From positions 1 through 8,887 of the forward strand of contig JANWIB010000054.1 of NCBI GenBank assembly GCA_025450155.1: a DNA stretch of 8,887 nt. The letters are read 5' to 3'. The DNA is from Sphingobacteriaceae bacterium. GTDB taxonomy: Bacteria; Bacteroidota; Bacteroidia; Sphingobacteriales; Sphingobacteriaceae. Both the position numbers and the translations under genes were made by a program. The notes under the pieces are model-generated. The model saw only the letters and a program-made list of their open reading frames with translations, was not told the DNA's origin and made no database searches. Below are positions 1 to 6,591 of this stretch, piece by piece (the first letter of the stretch is position 1; each line of letters begins with the position of its first letter).

Positions 1-38
1 ACAGGCAATTAAGTTAGTATTAGAAAAAATATGATTTG

Positions 39-74
39 TTTGTCTTTTTGATGAGAAAGATTTTTATACTTTTG
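39..74 (+). promoter_or_regulatory. Candidate Bacteroidota-type promoter of the cytochrome c gene
   Basis: TACTTTTG at 67-74 matches the Bacteroidota -7 consensus TAnnTTTG exactly. TTTG elements lie upstream at 39-42 and 47-50, but their spacers (24 and 16 bases) are longer and shorter than the usual 17-20. The -7 box is therefore better supported than the -33 box. Transcription would start near 80, giving a leader of about 70 bases before the cytochrome gene. Confidence 0.45.
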
Positions 75-93
75 GAGAGAAAATGACTGTTTT

Positions 94-115
94 ATGACAA
101 TTTACATGATGTCAT
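94..115. promoter_or_regulatory. Inverted repeat in the cytochrome c leader
   Basis: ATGACA (94-99) and TGTCAT (110-115) are perfect 6-bp arms around a 10-base spacer. They lie just downstream of the predicted start site and upstream of the start codon at 153. This could be an operator half-site pair or a weak RNA hairpin. I recognise no specific regulator, and the arms do not match the FNR/CRP half-sites TTGAT or TGTGA. The arms are short, so chance is a real possibility. Confidence 0.25.
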
Positions 116-152
116 CTGCAGGTTCATTTAGAATTTAAATAAAGAAAATAGA

Positions 153-1127
153 ATGAAAAAATTTGTAAAAATTATTGTCATTGTTGTTATAGTTCTAATT
201 GTGGCTATAGGAGCGCTTTTGAGCTATGTGAAATTTGGACTTCCAAACGTTGGAGATGCACCTGATATTAAGGTTGAGATTACTCCGCAACGTTTAGAAC
301 GAGGTGAATACCTTGCAAACCATGTTACATTATGTATGGGCTGCCATTCTTCTCGTGATTGGTCTAAATTTTCCGGCCCCTTAGATGTTTCTAAAGTTGG
401 TGGCAATGGGGAGAAATTTGATAGAACCATGGGATTTCCTGGTGAATTTTACGCACCAAACCTCACTCCTTTTAATTTAAAGGATTGGACTGATGGAGAA
501 ATATTCCGGGCAATTACAACAGGTGTTAAAAAAGATGGTTCCGCAATATTCCCTGTTATGCCCTACGCAGCTTATGGAAAGATGGATAAAGAAGATATTT
601 ATTCAATTATTGCCTACATTCGTACATTCAAACCGCTCGAATCCCCAGCACACGAACGCCAATTAGATTTTCCAGTAAATTTTATTGTAAACACCATACC
701 CACTAAAGCTCAATTAGGTAAAATCCCTTCTGAAAAGGACCGGATAGCTTATGGCGGTTATATTGTAAATGCAGGAGGATGTATAGACTGTCATACCAAG
801 GCTGAGAAAGGCGAGATAATAAAAGGAATGGAATTTGGTGGGGGTAGAGATTTTCCACTACCAAGTGGAACGGTATTCTCTGCAAATCTTACTCCAGACC
901 CTGAAACGGGTATTGGTAACTGGACTAAAGAACAATTCGTTGCCCGGTTTAAAGTGTATGCCGATAGTTCTTATAAACCAACGAATGTTGGTCCTAAAGA
1001 TTTTCAAACGGTTATGCCCTGGACAATGCTTGGTAAAATGAAAACCAGTGATTTAGAAGCAGTTTATGCCTATCTTAAAACATTAAAACCGATAAAAAAC
1101 CAGGTTATCAAGTTTGAACCTCATTAA
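153..1127 (+). CDS. Membrane-anchored diheme cytochrome c
   Basis: This 324-residue protein is a c-type cytochrome with two covalent haem sites, expected to carry electrons on the periplasmic face of the inner membrane. Residues 7-25 form one hydrophobic segment after a Lys-rich N-terminus, read as an uncleaved anchor or signal. Two homologous cytochrome domains follow, with haem motifs CMGCH at 61-65 and CIDCH at 210-214. Each has a downstream Met-Pro (136-137 and 288-289) that probably supplies the sixth haem ligand, followed by a GKM motif and an aromatic-rich helix (IYSIIAYI, LEAVYAYL). The repeated layout suggests an internal domain duplication. Such proteins often serve as electron acceptors for periplasmic dehydrogenases, but no dehydrogenase or oxidase subunit is adjacent, so the partner is unknown. 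The gene appears monocistronic: its own promoter is upstream and a strong terminator follows. The ATG lies in an A-rich context without a clear Shine-Dalgarno sequence. Confidence 0.93.
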   Translation: MKKFVKIIVIVVIVLIVAIGALLSYVKFGLPNVGDAPDIKVEITPQRLERGEYLANHVTLCMGCHSSRDWSKFSGPLDVSKVGGNGEKFDRTMGFPGEFYAPNLTPFNLKDWTDGEIFRAITTGVKKDGSAIFPVMPYAAYGKMDKEDIYSIIAYIRTFKPLESPAHERQLDFPVNFIVNTIPTKAQLGKIPSEKDRIAYGGYIVNAGGCIDCHTKAEKGEIIKGMEFGGGRDFPLPSGTVFSANLTPDPETGIGNWTKEQFVARFKVYADSSYKPTNVGPKDFQTVMPWTMLGKMKTSDLEAVYAYLKTLKPIKNQVIKFEPH

Positions 1128-1145
1128 TTAAAATAAGGTACTCAC

Positions 1146-1184
1146 AAGAGCTACTTTGATTTATCAAGGTAGCTTTTGTTTTTT
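1146..1184 (+). terminator. Intrinsic terminator of the cytochrome c gene
   Basis: AGCTACTTTGA (1149-1159) pairs with TCAAGGTAGCT (1164-1174) as an 11-bp stem with one G-U pair and a TTTA loop. A-U/G-U pairs at 1146-1148 with 1175-1177 can extend it. It is followed by a T-rich run to 1184. The T-run is present only in the + direction, so it ends the cytochrome transcript; the minus-strand operon converging from the right gets no U-tract from it. Confidence 0.9.
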
Positions 1185-1242
1185 ATAGACCTCACCAGTT
1201 CGGGCTATTTAGATTCCAGTGCCTACTTTAATGAAGATTTTC

Positions 1243-1773
1243 TTAGAGCTGTTTGCTTTTTAGATACGAAATTAATTTTCGGGCTATTTTAATAGAAATT
1301 AATCCAAGAATGATACCGCTAAGAAGTCCACAAGTGACACCTATTGCAAGTAATTGAATGATAGTGAAATGTAAGTAAAATATCCAATTGATCACAAAGA
1401 TACCGATAAGGCCTACACCAAGTCCGCCAACAGTAAGTGTTGATAACCAAAAAGTTTTAAATCCTTTGGTAAACGACCGGTTATATAAGCCTACAATAAC
1501 CGAACCCGATACAATACTCATGGAAACAAGCACAAATAGAATGAATGCCGCTATTGCCCCAGCCCCAATACAAAAAGCGACGATACAGAAAAAGATGAAT
1601 GCAAAAATACCAAGACCAGGATTAAAATCATCTGTTATTTCAGAGTTAGTATTACTTATAATAGTTGTGGTATCAGAGTGAATAGTATTTACTCTAATTG
1701 AATCTGTTTTTCTATTAGCCATCCCACTTGTTACTAAAAGAGAAATAAAAATTATAGACAAAAGAAGTCTCAT
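1243..1773 (-). CDS. Small multi-pass membrane protein of unknown function
   Basis: I do not recognise the family of this 176-residue protein. The N-terminus (residues 1-19, ending SGMA) looks like a cleavable signal peptide. A polar Ser/Thr/Asp/Asn-rich stretch runs from about 20 to 52. A long hydrophobic block at about 53-97 could span the membrane twice. Further spans are likely at about 108-132 and 137-163, before a basic C-terminal tail. Many Gly and Ser residues in the helices suggest tight packing. No catalytic or metal-binding motif is visible. It is the last gene of the minus-strand run, 50 bases after the START-like gene, so it may share the menaquinone operon transcript, though the looser spacing leaves room for separate transcription. 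No clear terminator follows it on this strand. Confidence 0.75.
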   Translation of the reverse strand: MRLLLSIIFISLLVTSGMANRKTDSIRVNTIHSDTTTIISNTNSEITDDFNPGLGIFAFIFFCIVAFCIGAGAIAAFILFVLVSMSIVSGSVIVGLYNRSFTKGFKTFWLSTLTVGGLGVGLIGIFVINWIFYLHFTIIQLLAIGVTCGLLSGIILGLISIKIARKLISYLKSKQL

Positions 1774-1823
1774 TATTAAATATATAGGGATGTAAAGAAA
1801 AACAAATGCATTAGAGCCAACTC

Positions 1824-2318
1824 CTAACTATTAACCATTCCTTTCAAGTCAGGATTTTTATTTCTCAGGTCAGGTCCGCTTTCATATACAGATTTTAGGT
1901 TTACCAGAAAAAATGACCAGCCCGAATCGCATCCGAGTCGAATATTCTGTTTGGAATCATCATCTGTCGGAATATTTTTTTGTGTTAATTCTACTATAAC
2001 ATCATCACCTTGAACCGAAAGATTAATATCAACCAGACATTCTCCTGCAAAGGTAAATTGAATAAAATCTTTTCCATTAGTAGCCGTTATGGTTCCGCTT
2101 TCAACTATATCATATAAATACCAACTCCATTCGTAAGTAAATCCTTTTTCAATATTCTTGCTTTTCTCAACGAGATGTTTATCTAAATCAAAATAATTTG
2201 CATGGCTTAAAAACCATTTTTCTATCTCTGAAGCTTTTGTCCAAGCATCATAAAGATCAATCAATGTTGATTTTACTGCAATTCGCCTGGTGAACGTAGT
2301 CCAATTGAAATTTTTCAT
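1824..2318 (-). CDS. START-like SRPBCC domain protein (AHSA1-type)
   Basis: This 164-residue protein looks like a single SRPBCC fold of the AHSA1 (activator of Hsp90 ATPase homologue) type, a hydrophobic-cavity fold that binds small or lipidic ligands. Supporting features are the N-terminal helix segment DLYDAWTKASEIEKWFL (21-37), the alternating strands through the middle, and the C-terminal helix GWSFFLVNLKSVYESG (133-148) followed by DLRNKN, a typical ending for this family. There is no signal peptide, so it should be cytoplasmic. It starts only four bases after the mqnA stop codon, which indicates co-transcription. A role in handling hydrophobic menaquinone intermediates would be attractive but is inference from position only. 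No catalytic residues can be assigned. Confidence 0.8.
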   Translation of the reverse strand: MKNFNWTTFTRRIAVKSTLIDLYDAWTKASEIEKWFLSHANYFDLDKHLVEKSKNIEKGFTYEWSWYLYDIVESGTITATNGKDFIQFTFAGECLVDINLSVQGDDVIVELTQKNIPTDDDSKQNIRLGCDSGWSFFLVNLKSVYESGPDLRNKNPDLKGMVNS

Positions 2319-2322
2319 GTCC

Positions 2323-3042
2323 TTATAATACTTTAACCCATTCTAAAAATTGACTCAATGCCTGCATTTTTTTATCATCTAAATTATAATCAATCTGTTG
2401 CGTAAGGTAATGATGCAAATCGAAATCTTCACGAGCAGTTAACTGAGAAATTACTTCCTCACGATGATCTAATCCAAACTTTAACGCGGTATTAAATTCT
2501 TTGATAAAATTGGTAGGGATTGGTTTGTTAGAAGCCCAAACGGCAAAAACAAACGGCAAGCCCGTAAATTTAATCCACTCCTCAGCAAGGTCAGAAACAA
2601 AGGGATATTTATCCTTCTTTCCAAACGTACGATCACCAATTTCTACAAAAGCGTCAGCATTTCCCTTTGTAATTTCAGGAGACGATTTCCAGTAATTTTT
2701 AAGCAGTATCCGAGCCAACTTGTTCGAAGTTCTGGATTGCGTATCAAGTCTTAGTGTGCTAACTTCTTCAATAGGTTTATTGCTAAATATAAATACAGAA
2801 TTTACCGCTCCAATAGCTCCAATACAATAATCTGATAGAATGTGGTAGTTAGGTATAGCAAGTAAGGCTGCAATCGGTATAAGACCTATATCCGCCTTAT
2901 TATCAATTAATTTTGCTGCGCACTCATAGGGAGTATCTAAACTTAGCTCTATTTTTTTTGCCAAACCCGAATGCTGTATGCCATAAACAAAAGGTTTGGT
3001 GTTGGTATAAGAAACTGCGGAAACTTTGTATCTATTCGCCAA
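2323..3042 (-). CDS. mqnA: Chorismate dehydratase MqnA (futalosine pathway)
   Basis: MqnA dehydrates chorismate to 3-[(1-carboxyvinyl)oxy]benzoate, the first committed step of the futalosine route to menaquinone, in the cytoplasm. The 239-residue protein has the periplasmic-binding-protein-like fold of the MqnA/MqnD family: VSYTNTKPF near the N-terminus (10-18), IGLIPIAAL (52-60), DTQSRTSNKLAR (100-111, matching the family's D-x-x-S-x-T-S segment), a GDR turn (136-138), and GLPFVFAVWA (161-170). Length fits MqnA. MqnD is a sister family catalysing a later step, but the motif set and the adjacent mqnE favour MqnA. The start codon lies inside the end of the phosphatase gene (11-base overlap), suggesting coupled translation. 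The START-like gene follows after four bases. Confidence 0.9.
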   Translation of the reverse strand: MANRYKVSAVSYTNTKPFVYGIQHSGLAKKIELSLDTPYECAAKLIDNKADIGLIPIAALLAIPNYHILSDYCIGAIGAVNSVFIFSNKPIEEVSTLRLDTQSRTSNKLARILLKNYWKSSPEITKGNADAFVEIGDRTFGKKDKYPFVSDLAEEWIKFTGLPFVFAVWASNKPIPTNFIKEFNTALKFGLDHREEVISQLTAREDFDLHHYLTQQIDYNLDDKKMQALSQFLEWVKVL

Positions 3043-3664
3043 GATTATGAATGCTATTTAAATGGTCTGTATTATTTGAATCCATAATATGGAATTTATT
3101 TCCATCATAATGAATTTTATAGAGTACGGTATTGGTATGTGGGAATTTTTCCATTTCGTATAACGGCGTATCCGTAAGCAAACAAAGAAAAAGGCGCAGG
3201 GCTCGCCCGTGCATACAGATTAAAATAGTTCTATCCTCATTTTTTTCTATCAGTTTTTCCAGCACCTTCATCTGGCGCTCTTTTACTTCCAAGGGACTTT
3301 CTCCCCGCTCAAACTTCAAATGCAGATCGCCTTTACTCCAACCGGACATCATATTAAGATACGCTGCTTTTACATCTTCTGTAGCCTCTTGTCCTTCAAA
3401 AACTCCCCAAGCCATTTCATCAAGCCCGGGATATTGTAGCCAGGGTATACCATCTTTAATAAATTTCGCTACGGTTTGATGAGTTCGCTTTAATGTGGAT
3501 GTATAAATTTTATCAAAAGGAACGTTTCGGTACGTTTTATAGAACGCATCAGCCTGCTTTATTCCCGTTTCGTTGATATCGGTATCTACTCCCCGGCCTT
3601 GTACAATGCCTTTTTTATTCAGATCGGTTTCGCCATGGCGAATAATGTATAAGGTTTTTTCCAT
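3032..3664 (-). CDS. Histidine phosphatase family protein (phosphoglycerate-mutase-like)
   Basis: This is a 210-residue cytoplasmic member of branch 1 of the histidine phosphatase superfamily. The phospho-accepting histidine is in the N-terminal motif IIRHGETD (His10, flanked by Arg9). Arg60 in STLKRTHQT contributes to the phosphate pocket, the acid is near LDEMAWG (about residue 83), and the second histidine is His152 in CMHGRALR. All expected catalytic residues are present, so an active phosphatase is likely. The substrate cannot be read from sequence; relatives act on sugar phosphates, nucleotides or cobalamin intermediates. It lies 22 bases after mqnE and overlaps mqnA by 11 bases. No phosphatase step is known to me in the futalosine pathway, which makes its position between two pathway genes notable. 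Confidence 0.92.
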   Translation of the reverse strand: MEKTLYIIRHGETDLNKKGIVQGRGVDTDINETGIKQADAFYKTYRNVPFDKIYTSTLKRTHQTVAKFIKDGIPWLQYPGLDEMAWGVFEGQEATEDVKAAYLNMMSGWSKGDLHLKFERGESPLEVKERQMKVLEKLIEKNEDRTILICMHGRALRLFLCLLTDTPLYEMEKFPHTNTVLYKIHYDGNKFHIMDSNNTDHLNSIHNLGE

Positions 3665-3686
3665 AAGTATTTGCTCTTGCAGGAAC

Positions 3687-4880
3687 TTAATTCACGACAG
3701 GTAATGGATAAAATCGTATGTTCTCTTCTTCAGGAAACTGATAGGTTTTATAATCAGTAATCACGTTATAAAGTGTATACCGTTCTATAGGATGCCGGCC
3801 TACGTGCCGGATCAGTTCAACGAGTTCCCGCGTGCTCATTGCCGGATGCTGTTCCTCAGCCCCCGCCATGGAGTAAATTTTTGTAGTATCATCTAATGTG
3901 CCGTCAATATCATCCACTCCGAAATTTAAAGAAAGCTGAGCCGTACTACGGCTTATCATAGCCCAATACGCTTTAATATGATCGAAATTATCCAGATAAA
4001 TACGAGAAATGGCATAATTACGCAGGTCTTCAATTACCGAAACTTCCGGAATATGCGATAGCTGGTTATCCTGATTCCTGAATTTCAGAGGGATAAATGT
4101 TTGAAAACCTCCTGTCTTATCTTGTAGCTGACGTAAGCGTTCCATGTGATCTATCCGGTGATGGTATTGTTCAATATGGCCATACAGCATGGTCGCATTG
4201 GATCGCATTCCTAATTGATGCCACACTTCATGGATAGCCAACCATTCATCAGCAGTACATTTATCTTTTGCTATTTGTTCCCGTATTTCAGGATGAAAAA
4301 TTTCGGCGCCTCCCCCGGGTATCGAATCCAGGCCAGCTTCTTTCATCAGCTGCATGCCTGTAGCGTAATCTATCTTCGCTTTTTTAAAAATGTAATGATA
4401 TTCAACCGGAGTTAATGCTTTGATATGTAAATCCGGACGGTGTGTATGTATTTTTCTAAACAGCTCTGCATAAAAATCTAAATCGTACTGTGGTAAAACA
4501 CCACCAACGATGTGCACTTCCGAAACCGGCTGGTTATCATATTTTTTAACGATATCCAGCATCTCCTCCATGGTATATTCCCAACCTTCTGTACGTTGCT
4601 TAATTAAACGGGAATACGAACAAAATTTACAATCGTACACGCAAAGATTAGTAGGTTCAATATGAAAGTTCCGATTGAAATAGGTTTTATCACCATGAAG
4701 CCTTTCCCGTATCGCGTTTGCCAATATTCCTAAAAAAGGAAGCTCACCTTTTTCATATAACAAAACGCCTTCATCAAAAGAAATACGCTCATTTTCTTTT
4801 ACTTTTTCAACAATAAGTTTAAGTGTAGGATCAAGTTCACGATAGTTAAGAAGTACCTGGAGGTTATTTTCAGCGTCCAT
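3687..4880 (-). CDS. mqnE: Aminofutalosine synthase MqnE (radical SAM)
   Basis: MqnE uses a [4Fe-4S] cluster and S-adenosylmethionine to add the adenosyl radical to the MqnA product, giving aminofutalosine, the second step of the futalosine menaquinone pathway. The 397-residue protein carries the radical-SAM CxxxCxxC motif at Cys80, Cys84 and Cys87, preceded by IEPTNLC. HIVGG and HIKALTPVE follow. GGGAEIF and the segment MRSNATMLYGHIE are typical of MqnE; the related cyclase MqnC usually has GGGAEIL and HAFSPPE-type segments. Family length is normal. It is first in the run mqnE, phosphatase, mqnA, START-like gene. The ATG at 4878-4880 follows an A/T-rich leader. Pathway genes mqnB, mqnC and mqnD are not in the window. 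Confidence 0.93.
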   Translation of the reverse strand: MDAENNLQVLLNYRELDPTLKLIVEKVKENERISFDEGVLLYEKGELPFLGILANAIRERLHGDKTYFNRNFHIEPTNLCVYDCKFCSYSRLIKQRTEGWEYTMEEMLDIVKKYDNQPVSEVHIVGGVLPQYDLDFYAELFRKIHTHRPDLHIKALTPVEYHYIFKKAKIDYATGMQLMKEAGLDSIPGGGAEIFHPEIREQIAKDKCTADEWLAIHEVWHQLGMRSNATMLYGHIEQYHHRIDHMERLRQLQDKTGGFQTFIPLKFRNQDNQLSHIPEVSVIEDLRNYAISRIYLDNFDHIKAYWAMISRSTAQLSLNFGVDDIDGTLDDTTKIYSMAGAEEQHPAMSTRELVELIRHVGRHPIERYTLYNVITDYKTYQFPEEENIRFYPLPVVN

Positions 4881-4895
4881 TTAAAAAGCTTTTCA

Positions 4896-4903
4896 CAAAA
4901 ATA
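4896..4903 (-). promoter_or_regulatory. Possible -7 box for the mqnE operon
   Basis: Read on the minus strand this is TATTTTTG, an exact match to the Bacteroidota TAnnTTTG -7 consensus. It would start transcription about ten bases before the mqnE start codon. No TTTG is found at the expected 17-20 base spacing upstream; the nearest TTTTG lies about 32 bases away. The element overlaps the right arm of an inverted repeat, so it may be only the T-rich tail of a terminator. Confidence 0.3.
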
Positions 4904-4934
4904 GGGATAAAGTAACTAGTACCATACCCCTATT
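4900..4934 (-). terminator. Inverted repeat between the lipoprotein gene and mqnE: terminator or operator
   Basis: On the minus strand AATAGGGGTA (4934-4925) pairs with TATCCCTATT (4909-4900): ten pairs including one G-U, with a 15-base loop. Three further T's then G follow. It lies downstream of the lipoprotein gene (stop at 4980) and upstream of mqnE, so a terminator for the former fits. The downstream arm also overlaps the possible mqnE -7 box, so a DNA-level operator is the competing reading. The T-tract is short, which limits confidence in termination. Confidence 0.4.
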
Positions 4935-4979
4935 GCAAAATTGAGAGACTGTTTTTAATGGATTATCCCAGATAGGTTA

Positions 4980-5396
4980 TTACTGCCGCACATAACTATA
5001 AGTGAAGCCGTCATAAACCTCGTCATTCAAATAAAGGCTATCGCGTTTAGTATTAAAATTAAAAGAAGATACGGTGGAAGAACCTTCAAATTTAATTAGT
5101 GAAGCCCTCTGATGAGTATAAATACTCTGCCCTTTTGATACGCTGTATTTTCCCTGGCGTTGAGTCTGCCCGTTTTTTGTTTCTATATAATTCCCCTCTT
5201 TTGTAAATTCAAGAATAGTGGTGTTGTAAGCGTCAGGGTTCGTTGTCTTGCCTTCAATTCCTCCGCTAATTTGAACTAACCTCCATTGGTCAATAAGTGG
5301 AGCGTTATCTATTTCTGTTTTTGCTTCTTTACATCCGATAGCTAACGTAAATAAAGAAATGATTGTAATTGCTGCGATTAAAAATTTGTAATTCAT
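4980..5396 (-). CDS. Lipocalin-like lipoprotein
   Basis: This 138-residue protein has a hydrophobic signal segment (5-20) and a lipobox-like LAIGC ending in Cys22, suggesting lipid attachment after export. Ala rather than Leu at -3 makes the lipobox slightly weak. The mature part opens with LIDQWRLVQISGG, an opening common in small Bacteroidota lipocalin-like proteins. It continues with short strands (ILEFTKEGNYIE, GKYSV, LIKFEG, DSLYLND) ending in YSYVRQ. The fold is probably an eight-stranded barrel binding an unknown hydrophobic ligand; no catalytic residues are visible. The gene is divergent from the PLP enzyme gene, with 76 bases between the start codons, so the two may share regulatory DNA. 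It is upstream of mqnE on the same strand, but the inverted repeat between them may separate the transcripts. Confidence 0.78.
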   Translation of the reverse strand: MNYKFLIAAITIISLFTLAIGCKEAKTEIDNAPLIDQWRLVQISGGIEGKTTNPDAYNTTILEFTKEGNYIETKNGQTQRQGKYSVSKGQSIYTHQRASLIKFEGSSTVSSFNFNTKRDSLYLNDEVYDGFTYSYVRQ

Positions 5397-5415
5397 ACTA
5401 TTTCTCTTAATAAGT

Positions 5416-5444
5416 TTTGATTTTAAATCAATACGTTAACTTCG
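5416..5444 (+). promoter_or_regulatory. Candidate promoter and overlapping palindrome for the PLP enzyme gene
   Basis: TTTG (5416-5419), a 17-base spacer and TAACTTCG (5437-5444) resemble the Bacteroidota promoter, with one mismatch in the -7 box (TTCG for TTTG). Transcription would start near 5450, about 22 bases before the ATG. A perfect palindrome TTGATTT-T-AAATCAA (5417-5431) overlaps the -33 element and spacer, where a repressor could block the promoter. It resembles the FNR site TTGAT-N4-ATCAA but has five central bases instead of four. Its location between divergent genes means it could act on both. Confidence 0.42.
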
Positions 5445-5472
5445 TTGTGAATGTAACAACCAATAGTAAAAA

Positions 5473-6591
5473 ATGAAGCTCGAAACGATCGCCATACACG
5501 CTGGTAATCAACTAGATGAAACCACTAAAGCGGTTATACAACCTATAACGTTATCAACCACGTTTGAGCGTGGCGAAGATGGAAATTACCCAGGTGGGTT
5601 CATCTATACCCGATCTGCAAATCCCAACCGGACCTCATTAGAAAATGTGTTGGCACAACTGGAAGGAGGAGCCGACGCAACGGCCTTCTCATCGGGTAGT
5701 GCTGCTGCCGCAGCCGTATTTCAATCATTAGCGCCCGGGAGCCATATTATTGCTCCGGATGACATGTATCACGGACTTCGGAACTTAATTAATCAGGTTT
5801 ACCGGGGGATTTTAGAAATAACTTATATCAATCTGTCTGATATAGTCCTTCTCAAATCAGCTATTCGTTCGAACACGAAATTAATCTGGATTGAAACGCC
5901 TTCGAATCCTTTGTTGAAGATTTCGGATATTCAGGCGATTGCATCCATTTCCAAAGAAAACAATATTACCGTTTGTTGCGATAATACCTTTGCTACACCT
6001 GTTTTTCAAAATCCCTTACGTTTAGGCGCTGACCTGGTGATGCATTCCTCTACCAAATATTTAGGTGGGCACAGCGATGTGATGGGCGGGGCATTAATAA
6101 CGAGAGAAAAAAACCTGCTTTGGGAAAGAGTCAGGCAAATTCAGGGGTTGGCTGGCGCCGTGCCTGCTCCTTTTGATTGTTATCTGACGGTTCGAGGAAT
6201 AAAAACATTGCCTTACCGGATGCGTGGCCATGCGGAAAATGCCCGAAAATTGGCAAATTTTTTAAATTCACATCCCAAGGTAGAAAACGTATTTTATCCG
6301 GGTTTAGCGACTCATTCGGGTTATGAAACAGCAAAAAAACAAATGAAAGATTTTGGTGGAATGCTTTCTTTCCTGGTGAAGGGTGATGCGAAGAAAGCCC
6401 TTAAAATAGCCAACGCGACTCAGTTTTTTACGCAGGCAACCAGCTTGGGCGGTGTAGAAAGTTTAATTGAACACCGGGCATCGGTAGAAGGGCCTGATAC
6501 CAAAACACCGCAAAATCTTTTACGGATTTCTGTTGGGTTAGAAAATATAGAAGACTTAATTTTGGATATCGATCAGGCTTTAAGCTTATGA
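5473..6591 (+). CDS. Cystathionine gamma-synthase-like PLP enzyme (Cys/Met metabolism family)
   Basis: This is a 372-residue cytoplasmic enzyme of the Cys/Met metabolism PLP-dependent family (fold type I). It covers cystathionine gamma-synthase, cystathionine gamma-lyase and related activities on activated homoserine. PLP-site features are YTRSANPNR (45-53), SSGSAA (73-78), Tyr99, ETPSNP (141-146), Asp170 in CCDNTFATP, and the Schiff-base Lys195 in HSSTKYLGGHSD. The C-terminal SLGGVESLIEH (324-334) is followed by RAS where many relatives have PAS, a local difference near the active-site entrance. Length fits the family. The nearby metX supports a methionine-pathway role, most simply joining O-acetylhomoserine with cysteine (MetB). 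Lyase activity cannot be excluded by eye, so no symbol is given. The start is supported by the family-typical opening LETIAIHAG. The next gene overlaps by ATGA. Confidence 0.9.
   Translation: MKLETIAIHAGNQLDETTKAVIQPITLSTTFERGEDGNYPGGFIYTRSANPNRTSLENVLAQLEGGADATAFSSGSAAAAAVFQSLAPGSHIIAPDDMYHGLRNLINQVYRGILEITYINLSDIVLLKSAIRSNTKLIWIETPSNPLLKISDIQAIASISKENNITVCCDNTFATPVFQNPLRLGADLVMHSSTKYLGGHSDVMGGALITREKNLLWERVRQIQGLAGAVPAPFDCYLTVRGIKTLPYRMRGHAENARKLANFLNSHPKVENVFYPGLATHSGYETAKKQMKDFGGMLSFLVKGDAKKALKIANATQFFTQATSLGGVESLIEHRASVEGPDTKTPQNLLRISVGLENIEDLILDIDQALSL

Noticed and set aside
1146..1184. Bidirectional terminator also ending the minus-strand operon
   Set aside because: On the minus strand the stem is followed by CTTGTGAGTACC, which is not a U-tract.
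1388..1681. A 97-codon + strand frame opposite the membrane protein gene
   Set aside because: It is antisense to a gene with coherent signal and membrane segments. The Pro/Thr-rich product looks like the complement of hydrophobic codons.
3132..3479. A 115-codon + strand frame opposite the histidine phosphatase
   Set aside because: It lies antisense to a gene with all family motifs, and its translation is Ser-, Phe- and Arg-rich without any recognisable domain.
5417..5431. A canonical FNR site
   Set aside because: The half-sites TTGAT and ATCAA are present, but five bases separate them rather than four, so it was reported only as a palindrome.
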